Assembly: GCA_025331565.1 (NCBI GenBank)
Contig: JAFREQ010000105.1
Span: 124,001 to 188,000 of the forward strand
Direction of reading: 5' to 3'
DNA length: 64,000 nucleotides
From: Holacanthus passer
Taxonomy: Eukaryota; Chordata; Actinopteri; Pomacanthidae
The position numbers and the translations under genes were made by a program. Position 1 is the first letter of the stretch; the number at the start of each line of letters is the position of its first letter. Under the pieces are notes generated by a model that made no database searches, had not been told where the DNA came from, and saw only the letters and a program-made list of their open reading frames with translations. Positions 25,000 to 36,419 of this stretch are shown piece by piece.

Positions 25000-27220
25000 A
25001 CCAATCACGACAAAACACACCAATTAAAAACCTTGGGAGTTGTGGGACTTCGCTCATTACCTTGCAAAGTTTTGGAACAAAACAGAGACCAAATTCATCA
25101 AACAAAAGTTTAGAATGTTATTTCTACCCCGCCAGTGTAATTTATCACATTTAGGGAAGCTGTCACGAGTTAAGTGGATTGCCAGTAATTGTGGCTGGCC
25201 CACCTCTAAGCAGAACCGACTAAACCAGCTCATCAGGGACAGACTTGTGAAATGGAGGGTAGCGATCTCTTTATCCCTGGGTAGAGAATTGAAGGTGGCA
25301 ATCTCTCTTTCTCTTAACTTGCCTGTCTCTTCTCCGTGCTGTTTTTCCTTTCTTCTCCGGCTCCCTGCTTATCGCCTCTCTGCTCGGGATGTAAAACAGA
25401 TGTATTGCTATGAATTGGTTTGTTTGGAAAATGCTTAACAGAGTCATTAAATGCAGATGAATCTCTCTAAATGTTCCATTCCCACATGAACTGAGCAGCT
25501 CATAATGCTGCAGCACATTCATTATTTCCTCTTCATGCTGCTGTGGATACATACTCTCTATATATTTTACATCAGAGGAAAGTAGTTTTACAACTAATTT
25601 CACTGCAATAAGTAAATTCTCCAAATGGCTTTGTTTTACTTTTCGGTGGTTTTTCTGCGGATACGAGCAGCAGACATGTGATTTCTCTGAAGTCTCACAG
25701 CTCTTTGTTGTCGCCGCATTCGTACAGACTCGGTGTGTTTGCACAACTTTGAGGAAAATTAAGAATCCAAAGCACGTCGATCTGCTCACACAGCAGGCCC
25801 TGAGACAGGCGGCTGGATTTGCCCTGAACAAGAACTGAGATGAGGAAAGTGTGGAGGCCTATATTTAAAACAAACACTTCATTCAGACGTGCATCTGAGG
25901 CAGATTCTCAACTCACAGCAGTAGTATGATAAAATACAGTGTTGTCAACCCCTAATCTTCAAGTTCTTATCCAACACTTCAGGAATGATGAAAGTAGGTC
26001 AGATATTCAATCTCCTTTAAGCTCTGATTCGCTCCACTGTGTTCACCTAGTTGCTATCTTTGTCCGGCAGGTGAACACAGTATGGGTTTATCAAAACTTC
26101 AGACTTTAACATGGGAGGCCAGTGTTTGTTTTCCGTCCCCTCACTGTAATGAAACAGTCATTTTAACGCTTCAAATGAAGTATTATGTTCTTAAACTTTG
26201 GGGGATTTGTTGGACTAAATACTCTCAAAACTAATGTTGTCCTCATCATACAGGTGGGCTACCTGTACCCCAGGTGTTAACTAGCTAATTTTAGCATGCT
26301 AAAATTCTAAAGTAAGATGGTTGGATGTTAAACTCTATTAATTTGCAAAGTGGGAAGTGGGCCTTCCATGTTGCACTACAGAAGCCCAGAACAGACGAAC
26401 CAAACCCTGGCCGCCAAAGCTTCTCCAACATGCTTGTACAGGGAGGGGTGAGGTGACAGGTGACACTAAACCCTGCACACTGGTCCTTTAACATTGAAGC
26501 ACAATCGTCTCCCAGATAATGTAACGACCCTATAGGTTAATGTTATGTTCATCAATTTCAATTATTTCAACAAATCGTTTTGGTGCCAATCGGAGGACGG
26601 TGGATCAGAATGGTGGGTCTGACTTTGTTGCTGCAGCTGTTAAAGAAACGTGGCTTTATAGTTGGTAAATTCTATTAAAACTGACCAAGAAGTTAAAGTG
26701 AACAGATGCAGACTGCAAAATCAATTTTCTCAAAAGGCAGCAAAGTGAAAACCTTTATGCCTCGTTGTTTAAGCAGCAGCTGTTTATTTCTCTCTCTGAA
26801 TCCTGAAGACTTCATTAATACAAGTGTACATTCATTACCAACGATGGACGTGAATTTGAAGCTCTGTGATTGGATGTTTATAGACGGAAAATGCACCTTG
26901 GAAGTGATCATGTTTTATCTATACTTTACATTTATTCAGAGTGGAGATCTTTTTGCTTGTTTTGGACAAATATTATAAACTTAAATGACTGTGTAATAAA
27001 TAGATTTGGTATTTCTGTCCTTGGCAATATATTCTAGCAGTGAGGAAAATAACTTTTAAACAGCATGTAGGGAAACAAAATTTAGACAAAATACAACAGT
27101 TAAAAGAATTAATTAAAGTTTTTTTGGCCGTTACTCAGACTCCACATTTCTTTGGATGGGATTTGGATATAACTTCAGCATTTCTAAAATCCTGTCTATG
27201 GCCCAGTCCCTTCCACTAGC
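25000..27220. other. Non-coding spacer, nothing recognised
   Basis: The longest frame here is 186 codons on the minus strand (25271-25831). It has no family signature, an irregular composition and no splice-site logic, so I do not call it a gene. Confidence 0.45.
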
Positions 27221-27226
27221 CTGTCT

Positions 27227-27255
<29 letters not shown>
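27227..27255 (+). repeat. (CA)n microsatellite
   Basis: About 14 CA units. Confidence 0.9.
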
Positions 27256-27257
<2 letters not shown>

Positions 27258-28004
27258 CTCACCCCCAAGACCACACCAGACCATTTCATGCCAGGGGTCC
27301 ACGACGATTTCTCCGAGCCAACTGATTTTTTATAGAGATAGATGAACCCGAGTCTTATCAGACGAACAGATGTCCCACAGAGAACTATGGGTAATTACAC
27401 TGGGCCCACAACTCCCATCATTCCTATCACTCCCTGTTTGTGTGTGAACGGAGGCTGAGGACGGGGAAAATGTTATGACAGATAAATCAATCCAAATAAT
27501 TATCTCGGTACGATTTGATCGCATTAACTGGAAATTCTTCTCTTTTGTAAGCTGCTCAGGCGATGAAGTCTCTGACGAACATCTGGGATGAGAAAGGAAC
27601 CAGATTTAGAAAAAAGGGCATGTTATGTTTGGAGTGAAACCAGAATCATCAATACATTATTAATGGGATTTCCATAATCGTGTTCTTGGTTTTGAAGCAT
27701 TTCCTGTCACGTATGTCCTGCATCAGTGCTGCAGCGACTACATCCTGTTCTTTTTCAGATTCGGTGATGTTAAACAAGAACTCTGTCACTACCTCACCTT
27801 TCAACCAGGGTGATGAACTGGCAAAAGCTCGTGAGGAGAAATAAAGTCAACAACTCCTGAGTTAACTGTAACACAAACTGCAGGGGGTGTGACAAGGTTT
27901 TTGAATTTCTTGTGAACTCCTATTAATAAAAAATGGACATGATGTGAATATGACAGCTGCTGTGTTTGGTCATTTTGACAGCGTGGAGCAGCAACTGCAA
28001 GGGC

Positions 28005-28880
28005 TCTGTCACCTTTTAGTTTTAGTCATGAACGCGAGTAAAACAAGAGAGATTTGTTGTCAGATCAGAGACCAAGAAAAGAGACCAAGGAGCTGAGTGC
28101 CAGTGAATAAGGTCTGTGATATAAGATGGGCCCTGATCATTAAGAGCCTTGAAAGCAATCAGCAAGGCCTTAAATTGAATTCTAAAATGAACAGGGAGCC
28201 AATAAAGAGAGACGAGGACTGGGGTGATGTACTTGCCCTTTTTAGTGCATCCTTTCAGCTGCATTTCAGACCATCTGCAGGTGAGTTAATGTGGACTGGG
28301 GAAAAATACAGGGAATTATAATAGTTCAACTGTGATGTAAGGAAGGTGTGAAATACTTTTTCCATATTATAAGAAAGACAGAATTGGCTTGAGCTTGGAA
28401 TTAGTAACTGATCATAACAGAACTGATTTGTTTATCAAGACAAATCTGAGAATCAAAGATAACACCCAGGGTTTTTTTTGTATGTGTTTCTTTGTATGGG
28501 GTGAAGTAGCCGAGCTCACTGGTGAGCTGGCATCTGGACTTAGAGGTACTAAAGAAAATTACTCCAGTTTTATTACTGTTTAGCTGAAGGAAATTATTTG
28601 CTGTCCAGCCTCAAAACAATCCAGGAGAAGTTGAAGGGAATGCAAATTTTTGTTGGAGGTACAGCTGTGAATCATCAGCATAGAAGTAAAATGAGATGTT
28701 GTATGTACTTCCTATTATTGCTTCCAAGAGGGAGCATGTAAAGGCAAAATAGAACTGGCCCCAGCATGGATCCTTGAGGAACCCCATAGTGACTTGTTGA
28801 TTTTTAATGTTCAAACAAATCAAACAGGTACTTAAAAACACTGACCAAGATAATGCAAACTCTTGTGCAAAGAACATAAA
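28005..28880 (-). mobile_element. Degraded LINE copy with reverse transcriptase core (L2/CR1/Rex1-like)
   Basis: Read on the minus strand, the block shows a reverse transcriptase in the right order but in broken frames. The catalytic box FYADDSQLYL is near 28665-28695. It is followed by FLQLNSNKTGVIFF, then YWLPVHFRIQFKALLIAFKA and DLIHWHSAPWSL. The YADD motif is the metal-binding catalytic site of retroelement polymerases. Stops and frameshifts show a dead copy, truncated at its 5' end. The family placement is by the look of the motifs; a specific clade was not established. Confidence 0.85.
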
Positions 28881-30298
28881 GTGACCAGATCTAGCACAAA
28901 CAGATCAGAGGATGGAGGTGGGAGCAGGGGGGAGCAGGAACCAGCACAGATCTGATTAGAGGTGAACTACTGAATGTTATTGTGTGACTGTGAAGTAAAT
29001 TATGGCACATTACATGATTCATATGATCAGGTTGGACAACTTCATCCAAGTTGTTTAATGTTGCATTACAAGAAATAGAATAAATGGCGAGAATGTTGCA
29101 CAACATATGTTTTGTTGTGGTTTGACTAATGTGTCAGTTTGAATTTGGTGTCTGAAACTGGCTTCGCTTGACAGAAAATTCCCAGGCTGCTTTTCTGTTG
29201 CCAGTCCAGCCCTGATGTGTACTGTAGCATATCATCAGCAAATGTCACCATTTCCTCCAAGGTACTGCTTGAGTACAATTTGTCAGTACGTAGGTAACGG
29301 TAAAAGTAGGTAAACACTGTTTGCTACTTAAGGCTGCTTCCTATAGGAGGTAAAAAAAAAAGTATACTATGCTTGTCAACTGCAAACTGCATTTAGAAAG
29401 ACTGAGCCAGTTAAACAAATCCTGGCTAGTGTCAGAACCAAAAACAGCTGTCAGGACATCAATTCTCTGCCAGGTGGAAAGAGAGAAAGAGTGTTTTGAC
29501 TCCGTGCCGTCAATTTGCATTGCAGAGTTTGTTGGTATGTTTGTTGGAGTTGGGATGGTAATACCTGACTGCAGCTCTCTAAAGTGATTTAATTCCCTGA
29601 TGTCATTACGCTGGCATCGAGTGCTGATTTGCTTTGTAGTGCTTTGTTCTTGTTCAGAGAGCTGTTTGTTCATCAGCTCCTCTGCAGCCACTTTTAACCG
29701 AAATCTATGTTTTCTTTGAGTTTGTGTACAAGCGTTTGTGTGTTTCTCTTTGGGGATTTATATAAGTTGTTGCTAACAAAGTTGTGCCGGTTCCAGGTCT
29801 GAGCAAAGGAAGAAAATCAGCATGACTGGCTCCAGATTTCTTTCTCCATATCCAGCATCCAGACTTTATATAGCAGTGCTGTATGTACATAGTTTAGCAA
29901 ATGAAGTTTGAGTCTCGGCCACATTCATACTCATCCAAACCATTGCTGTTTTGGTGTTTTATAAACCAAAAGAAAAGAGAGGTAAAGCTTGCAAAATTAC
30001 TATAATTTAGCCTTCACATAAAAATCCCATTGCACTTATACTATATAATAAAAATTACTCTCTACTTTAAAAAAAGCAAGGTATGCAATCACATATATGG
30101 CCCTCTGTAGATCACACTGATAAAGAGACAAGGGCTGGCTTTTAGTGGACCCAATACGCTGTAGTTTGATTTACCTGCGCTCGTTTTAAAAGGGGAGTAC
30201 AATTTTCCCCCTAATGTGAATTGAAAAGCACTGGAGGAGAAAATCATTTCATCACTCTATCTGTGATGGTGTCAGCAGCAGGAGCGAAAATTGACTAA

Positions 30299-30320
30299 TG
30301 TGTGTGTGTGTGTGTGTGTG
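30299..30320 (+). repeat. (TG)n microsatellite
   Basis: About 11 TG units. Confidence 0.9.
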
Positions 30321-31699
30321 GTGTTTCGGTGGATTCACAGAGGATAAATGATTACCTCTGTTAAGATGGAGCTTTGAGCTGAAGAGACCGTGTGATGCTG
30401 TGATATTGAAGGCCCGGTGTGAATCCTATCGACACAGTGCATCACCACCTACACAGCCTGCATTCATATAGACCTGCGAGCTATACAGCGAGCGCACGGC
30501 GTCGCAGCAACACCTTCTTATTATTGAGTGTCGCTGCCTTGTGCGCAATTCATGTTTACGGTGCTTTGAAATCTTCGCATTTGTCTTTGTTTGAAAGGAT
30601 GGGTATTTCCTTTAAATCCAACATTCTTGATTGAGAGGAAATATCCATCCTTTAACAACCTGGGTCATGTTCTGTGTAGTTTTAGGCCGTAATTCATTTG
30701 GGTGCAGCTACATCGCGAGAACTGAGTTCAACAAACAGGATAAAGAACAGGAGGCAAAGATTAAAATGAGTTCCTAATCATTTTATATGTCAAAAGTGTC
30801 CTAGTTCAACTTTTACTTACTATAGTTGCAATGCAAATAGTGAAAATAATGCCCCCTTTTTGTGCAGAATTGAGAATTGATGACTCGATTAAGGACATTA
30901 AGAATAAATACTGAATCAAATCAACTGCCATAATAACACTCACAACAAAACCTTTCCTGTAATGTTGAAGCCCAAATGATGCAAACACTAAAGAAAATGC
31001 ATCACACAAATGCATATTGAAAAATGTCCATCTTGACAACCTTTAAATTTGATTTAAAATGTATTTTTTTAGATAAATGAATATCTGTGAAAGGGTTTGC
31101 TAACGATATGCAGTAAAACATCTTATTCTGTCTCCACTTGGTCTATTCTGGGCAATTTTCAGGGAGAATCTAAAACAAAGTAAATACAAAACCCTGCTTG
31201 ATACGACCTCCTACAGCTGCAAGAATCACTGCTAGTTAAAATGCTCAAAGTGACGCTGACTTGAATGATTAATCCCAAAAATAAAGTTTCCTTGTCGTAA
31301 AGAGACGTACCTAATTTCAAGCCTGGTGGCTGATCATGTCAAATTCACACAGACAGTGCAGCTCCATCAGCTCTCAGATTTGAAAAAGCGACTGGCAGTG
31401 AGGAAAACAGAGCGAGAGAGGATGTTGGGTGAAGAAGACCGAGAGGACTGAGCTGACATTTGTGTATATATGAGAATGATCTCTGCTGTAATTGCTTTCT
31501 CACTTGTGCATGTAGAGCATGTTTCTTCATGCTGGACTTGGTTTATAAAGTCATCCATCACTGTTCTCGTGTCATCACGCACAGTTTGTAGCACATATTA
31601 AATTTTAAAATGAGCATGTGGCACATTATGTTCTGATGTGTATGATTTCCTCTGTTGGGTGGGTGTGTATCACTATGTTGTGGCGACATAAATCTGTTT

Positions 31700-31830
31700 A
31701 CACAGTCACATTCCTTAATCCTTACAAGGACAAAAGACAAGTCCCCATAACTTTAATCATTCAGTTTTAGGGTGAAGACTTGTTGGTTGAGGTTAGGGTT
31801 AGGGTAGGTCTCCAACAAATGAATGTACAT
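31700..31830 (+). repeat. Repeat fragment with telomere-like GGTTAGGGTTAGGG
   Basis: The phrase GAGGTTAGGGTTAGGGTAGG (31788-31807) contains only two to three TTAGGG units and is preceded by a GTCCCCATAA phrase. I associate this combination with an interspersed teleost repeat, so I read it as repeat-derived and not as an interstitial telomere. Confidence 0.4.
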
Positions 31831-32079
31831 TACTACTTTGGGTGATGTTCATCTTACTGTGGGGTTCTGACCCTCATTGGTCAAAAAAAATAATCAATAC
31901 TGTTTTAAATGTTCTTTAGATTTATGGTTAATACAAATACACCGACATAATGTTGACATTCAAGGAGGAAAGAATAATGCAACTCATTATGGTTTGTCGA
32001 GGCTGGTTATGGAGGACAACAGAGACAGGAGGCAAGATGACTTCAGTGATTTATTGGTGATAAACCTTAGTGGCAGGTA

Positions 32080-32345
32080 CAGCTCAGGGGGAACCAGAGA
32101 CGGGTGGCCTGGGGAATGAAGAGCAGCGGAGCAGGAAACCTCAGGCGGACAGCCCGGGGGGCTGGACAGGTGCAGAGGAGGAAACCTGAGGCGCACGGCC
32201 CGAGGTGAAGGAAGATGGGCAGAGGCTAAGCAGAGCAAGCAAAAGGGCAGAACTGCTCAAGAGGACCAGACATACGGAGTCGCTCTGGAGGACGAGCTGG
32301 AGGTCGGCGACGAGGCTGAAGGTCGGGATCGGAGAGCTGAGCAGG
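32080..32345 (+). repeat. GC-rich degenerate repeat
   Basis: Far richer in G and C than its surroundings. Near-duplicate units occur about 46 nt apart: AGGAAACCTCAGGCGGACAG and AGGAAACCTGAGGCGCACGG. A later stretch repeats GAGGTCGG/GAAGGTCGG. Frames on both strands are Ser/Leu/Pro or Arg/Gly biased and not convincing proteins. Confidence 0.5.
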
Positions 32346-33179
32346 AGGCCAGCGACAGGACTGTAGAACTGTTTACTGTGGGAAACAAAAATGATCCACG
32401 GCAACTCCCTTATGACTGTAACTGAATGAACGGATAGTTCACTGACAAGTCTCTTGGATGAGGACACCAACAACCACAGACAGTCTCTAATGTTCATTCA
32501 GCACACAGTGGTGGTTAGCTTCCACCAACCAGTCCACAACACCAGGTCATACATACGAGTTCAATGCCAGCAAACAGTCTCATGCAGCATGACAAGCTCC
32601 ACTGCAGCAACACAACAAAATAAAATGCTTATGAAACTTAACCTCAAACATTTCCCTTTTTGGGATGATATGTAACCTTAACAAAAAACCCAATATACTC
32701 ATGCACACAATTTTAAAACCTACTGAAGATCTATCAGCAACATTTAAAGAACACAGGAAAGGTGATTGCTGTGTGCCAACTCATATCCTTCAGAATAAAA
32801 GCCTGTTACTGTTTTTGATGGAATATCTGTCCCTAATTGTCTTTTTCAGTGCAACAGTCACATAAAGACAGTGGAGTTGTATGATAGCCTGTGTTGTATT
32901 ATCATGCATGTTGGATCATGAGGCCCTGGTGGAAGTTTCTCAGCTCCAGAAATAGAAGCAGCTCTTGGCAGGTACAGTGAAGCAGGCAGGAGGCTGCTGG
33001 ATGCAGACTGAGGCAGAGAGAACGACAGAGCTGGAGAAGCTTCTCACTGGTAAAGAATGGATTTCAGGGAAGTTGTAAGAGAAAGAACAGTTAGACGGAT
33101 CCTCAACTATTGATATATCACATTACTGAGTGTTTCTTATGTGGATTCAACTTGACAATGTCAAGATTAATGGATATTT

Positions 33180-33250
33180 TAAGATAAGATAAGATAAGAT
33201 AAGATATACCTTTATTCGTCCCACAGTGGGGAAATTCACATATTTTTGAA
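33180..33250 (-). mobile_element. 3' end and (AAGAT)n tail of a LINE, minus orientation
   Basis: The (AAGAT)5 tail at 33180-33207 abuts ACCTTTATTCGTCCCACAGT. The reverse complement reads GTGGGACGAATAAAGGT and then (ATCTT)n, the 3' terminus of a teleost LINE family. Related ends are at 39905-39945 (+), 43815-43855 (-) and 57487-57661 (both orientations). The body is truncated. Confidence 0.65.
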
Positions 33251-33465
33251 GAACTACTGCAAAAAAACACTGTATGAAAAAACATACATATCACAAATTA
33301 ATATAAATTTCCTTAAAGCCCAAGTAAAAACCTGAAATAACAGTAACTATGTGGAACCAGTGTCACCCAACAACTTTGTCCCCATTCATTTCTTTATATT
33401 TGAGACATTTTCATATTTCACATCCCCTGTGTGCAGTCAGGTTAAAATCCTCCTGGGATATGAAA

Positions 33466-33510
33466 ACACACACACACACACACACACGCATGCACACACA
33501 CACATATGCA
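33466..33510 (+). repeat. (AC)n microsatellite, interrupted
   Basis: An AC run to 33487, then ACGCATGCACACAC; the array is imperfect. Confidence 0.85.
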
Positions 33511-34271
33511 TGTATACAGCACATGCCATCTTCTCCCTCATCCATCCTCATACCTGTATGTTTGTGTCTGTGGGTGAGCTGAGGTGCTAAACAATGACAT
33601 TACGTATCAACAGCTCAGCCCACGTGATAAATGAGCTGAACACAAAGCCGCTGTCAAAAGAGAAAGGTATACATTCAAAAACAGCTTTCACCACTGAAGT
33701 AAAAAAAGATATCTGTCTATATCAACACAAGGCGCTTCAAACGTGAAACTGACCAAGAACATGAAACTAAAACAACCATGTGTTCAGACAGAGTGAGGTG
33801 AAATATAGAAGTGTCCCCATGACTTCAAAATGTTTTAACTTCAGCCACTAAGGGAGAGTCTGAAGGGAAATAACATAAAGACGTGGAGTTCATCTGAGCT
33901 CTGAGATCAGTCAGTGCCTATTAGAAGCAGGGTAAACAGTTGGTAGTGCTACTTCTTCTGTCGGGTGCCATTAAGATGATGTCATTTAAAGAGCGGCAGT
34001 CAAGCCTCAAAGGACCAAACGTAAAACCATGTGGAAAAAGTGATGGAAATATTGACATGTTTGTTTCATGTGCTCATTTGAAAAACACTCAGTCATGATT
34101 TTTTTTGCTGAGCCTGTTTCTGTCGCATTTTGCATTTCGCAGACAATCTTCACTACATTCACCACCTTAGTTCAGCTTGTTAATGATCAAAGTGCAGTTG
34201 AGAATGTCATTAGTTTTTACTGATAATACTACTAATAAATAATTTACTAATAAACAAAGGTATTGATGATG

Positions 34272-34365
34272 CACCCTGCCTCTCGCCCAGTGTCAGCTGG
34301 GTTTAACTCCAGCCCCCCACAACCCTCTGAAGGATGAGCGGTTATATATGATGGATGGATGTATA
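34272..34365 (+). mobile_element. 3' end of an interspersed retroelement with (ATGG)n tail
   Basis: The phrase CACCCTGCCTCTCGCCCAGT, then GTCAGCTGGG..AACTCCAGCCCCCC, then GGATGAGCGGTTATA and a GATGGATGGATG tail, is a very common teleost retroelement 3' end. Only this terminal ~95 nt is recognisable. Confidence 0.7.
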
Positions 34366-35039
34366 TTACCCAGTTTGAGCTGGTTTGGATTTAAACAATA
34401 ATCCCAGTGACATGTCAGAAAATCACACTGTCTGCATGATATTCGCTGTCGTTCCAGGGATGAAAGCTGAGAGTTAACATAGCCATTCAAACACCACTAT
34501 TGTACCACGGACTGTTTTGATTTGTGTGTATTTTTTTCCAGTGTTCAATATTAAAAGACTCGGAGGTAAACATTTCATTTTCAACCACAGGCACATTGTG
34601 GTGTATAAGTGCATTTCATTGCCCACTTTTTTTTTTAAAGATCCATCACACGAGGCGCCTTCACAACAACAATAACAGCATCAACATTTCCATGCGTTCA
34701 TAACCTTTCTCTGACTCCCAGAAATAAAATGAAGGAATCTTGAAAAGCACCGCGGCGTTCTTGACGATCGGCCGCACAAAACTAAAGACAAACAACCAAC
34801 ACTGAGTGAATTCAATTATTTCCAAAAACAAAATTGCAATTACCTCCCCTGAATTTACATAACCTCAATATAAAGCATTCCCAGTCCCCTTATCTTATTT
34901 TCCCTCTCTCCCTCCTTTGTTTGTTAGTGTATCGACTTTAATTCTCTTTGGTATGGTGACTTTTGGCAGAAAATTAAACTTCATATTTTCTCTCTCTTCC
35001 TCTTTGTCTCTCTCTTTTTCCACCCTCTTGCTCGTATCG

Positions 35040-35300
35040 AAATGGTTGCAGCGTGAAATTAAAGCCAATGCATTTCTGACTCCGAAATAAATTAGCCCTT
35101 CTGATGAGGTTGGAGTTGGTCCAAGGCTCCGCCATGAAAAGGCTTTTCACACTGCTTATTATTGTACAGCACGTGCGACTCTTCGCTCTGGGATTGTGGC
35201 TGTTCGCCGTTTCCTCTGACCATTTATTAATTTTTCCGTTCTCGTGCGCAGTCAGTGTCCTGGAGGATCCTTGTTTTTCTTAGAATTGGAACCCATTTTC
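35040..35300. other. Unique non-coding block, candidate conserved element
   Basis: A low-repeat block of balanced composition containing AATTAAAGCCAATGC, TTATTAATTTTT and several CpGs. There is no coding frame of note. A conserved regulatory role is a guess from appearance only. Confidence 0.15.
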
Positions 35301-35531
35301 TTCTGCAAGGGAACGGTGTTTTGACCATTTCAAGGCCTTACTGTGGCCTTTACATGGACATTCATGGGTCCTGGTATAATAATGAATAGATAAATTAGAA
35401 ACACAAAGGAAGCATAAAACGATAAAGGTACTAGACTGAGATTTATAACGTTATCGTGAAAACAGGAGCCATTCTGCAGGAATCATCCTCAATCTCCAAG
35501 AAATATAGGAAAAATAATTGAGCAGTTAAAG

Positions 35532-35534
<3 letters not shown>

Positions 35535-35566
<32 letters not shown>
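35535..35566 (+). repeat. (GT)n microsatellite
   Basis: Sixteen GT units. Confidence 0.95.
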
Positions 35567-35567
<1 letters not shown>

Positions 35568-35969
35568 GCCTTTCACACGAACTACATTTCCAAATGTATT
35601 CCAGCTTAACTTCTGCTCAGGTATAAAAAGGCTGCAACAGCAGAGTGAGGGAGATGTCAATCAAACACAGTCTGTACACACCCACTCAATAATGAGGAGA
35701 GGTCTCATCAGGTAAAAAACTATAGTGTGATCGACCATGATGTGGTTTTATTTTATTTTTCTGGTTTATCTACCAAGCACTGCTGCATTCTTGACAATCG
35801 CAAAGTTAAAGACAAACATACGAATCAAACAGATTCATGGTCAAATCAACAGAACAGATAAAAACAGTCTGTATGTGTGTATATAAAGTTCTGCTCAGCT
35901 CCTTTACTATTATGATTTTATTCCTATTATATTTTTATACGATAAAAATAAAATAGTGTGAAATCCAGG

Positions 35970-36340
35970 TGGCAGCATGAATCTCTGAGTGTCTGGCTGA
36001 CATCTCTCGGTGGATGTTGACACATCACCTGAAGCTAAATCTGGACAAGACTGAGCTGCTCTTCCTCCCAGGGAAGAGATCTCACATCCACGTTCTCTGC
36101 ATCAACACTGAGAACTTGTTGGTCGGATGGCGAAGAACCTGGAGAACCAGATGTCCTTCACTACTCCTGCAGATTCACGTTCCGCTGGTGGCAGCTTGAG
36201 TCCGATTCGAGTCACTGGTTGTTGCCTCCTGCGCTGCAAATGGCTCAGGCCTATCCTCCATCCAGGACAGAGTCAACCATCCATCTACTTCCAAATGGCT
36301 CATTACTCCTGCTGAATGAATGCAATGTAATGTAAATATC
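35970..36340 (+). mobile_element. LINE reverse transcriptase fragment, plus orientation
   Basis: The plus strand encodes ECLADISRWMLTHHLKLNLD directly followed by KTELLFLPGK. This is the thumb-adjacent part of a CR1/L2/Rex1-type reverse transcriptase, just downstream of where YADD would be. The frame then breaks and only scraps follow. The copy is truncated at both ends. It looks like a different family from the 28-kb copy, which has NSNKTGVIFF at the corresponding position. Confidence 0.8.
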
Positions 36341-36391
36341 AATTCATTACATCTGGGACAAAGTCACTTGTCCAGTTAAATACTTTCTATG

Positions 36392-36419
36392 AATTGACAA
36401 CTCTCTTAAGTTGTCAATT
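36392..36419. other. Perfect 11-bp inverted repeat (hairpin)
   Basis: The arm AATTGACAACT and its exact reverse complement AGTTGTCAATT are separated by a 6-nt loop. It sits just 3' of the LINE fragment. Function unknown. Confidence 0.7.

Noticed and set aside
25271..25831. 186-codon open frame on the minus strand
   Set aside because: No family signature, irregular composition, no splice or start context; likely chance in spacer DNA.
31788..31807. Interstitial telomere (TTAGGG)n
   Set aside because: Only two to three units and flanked by interspersed-repeat phrases; better read as repeat-derived.
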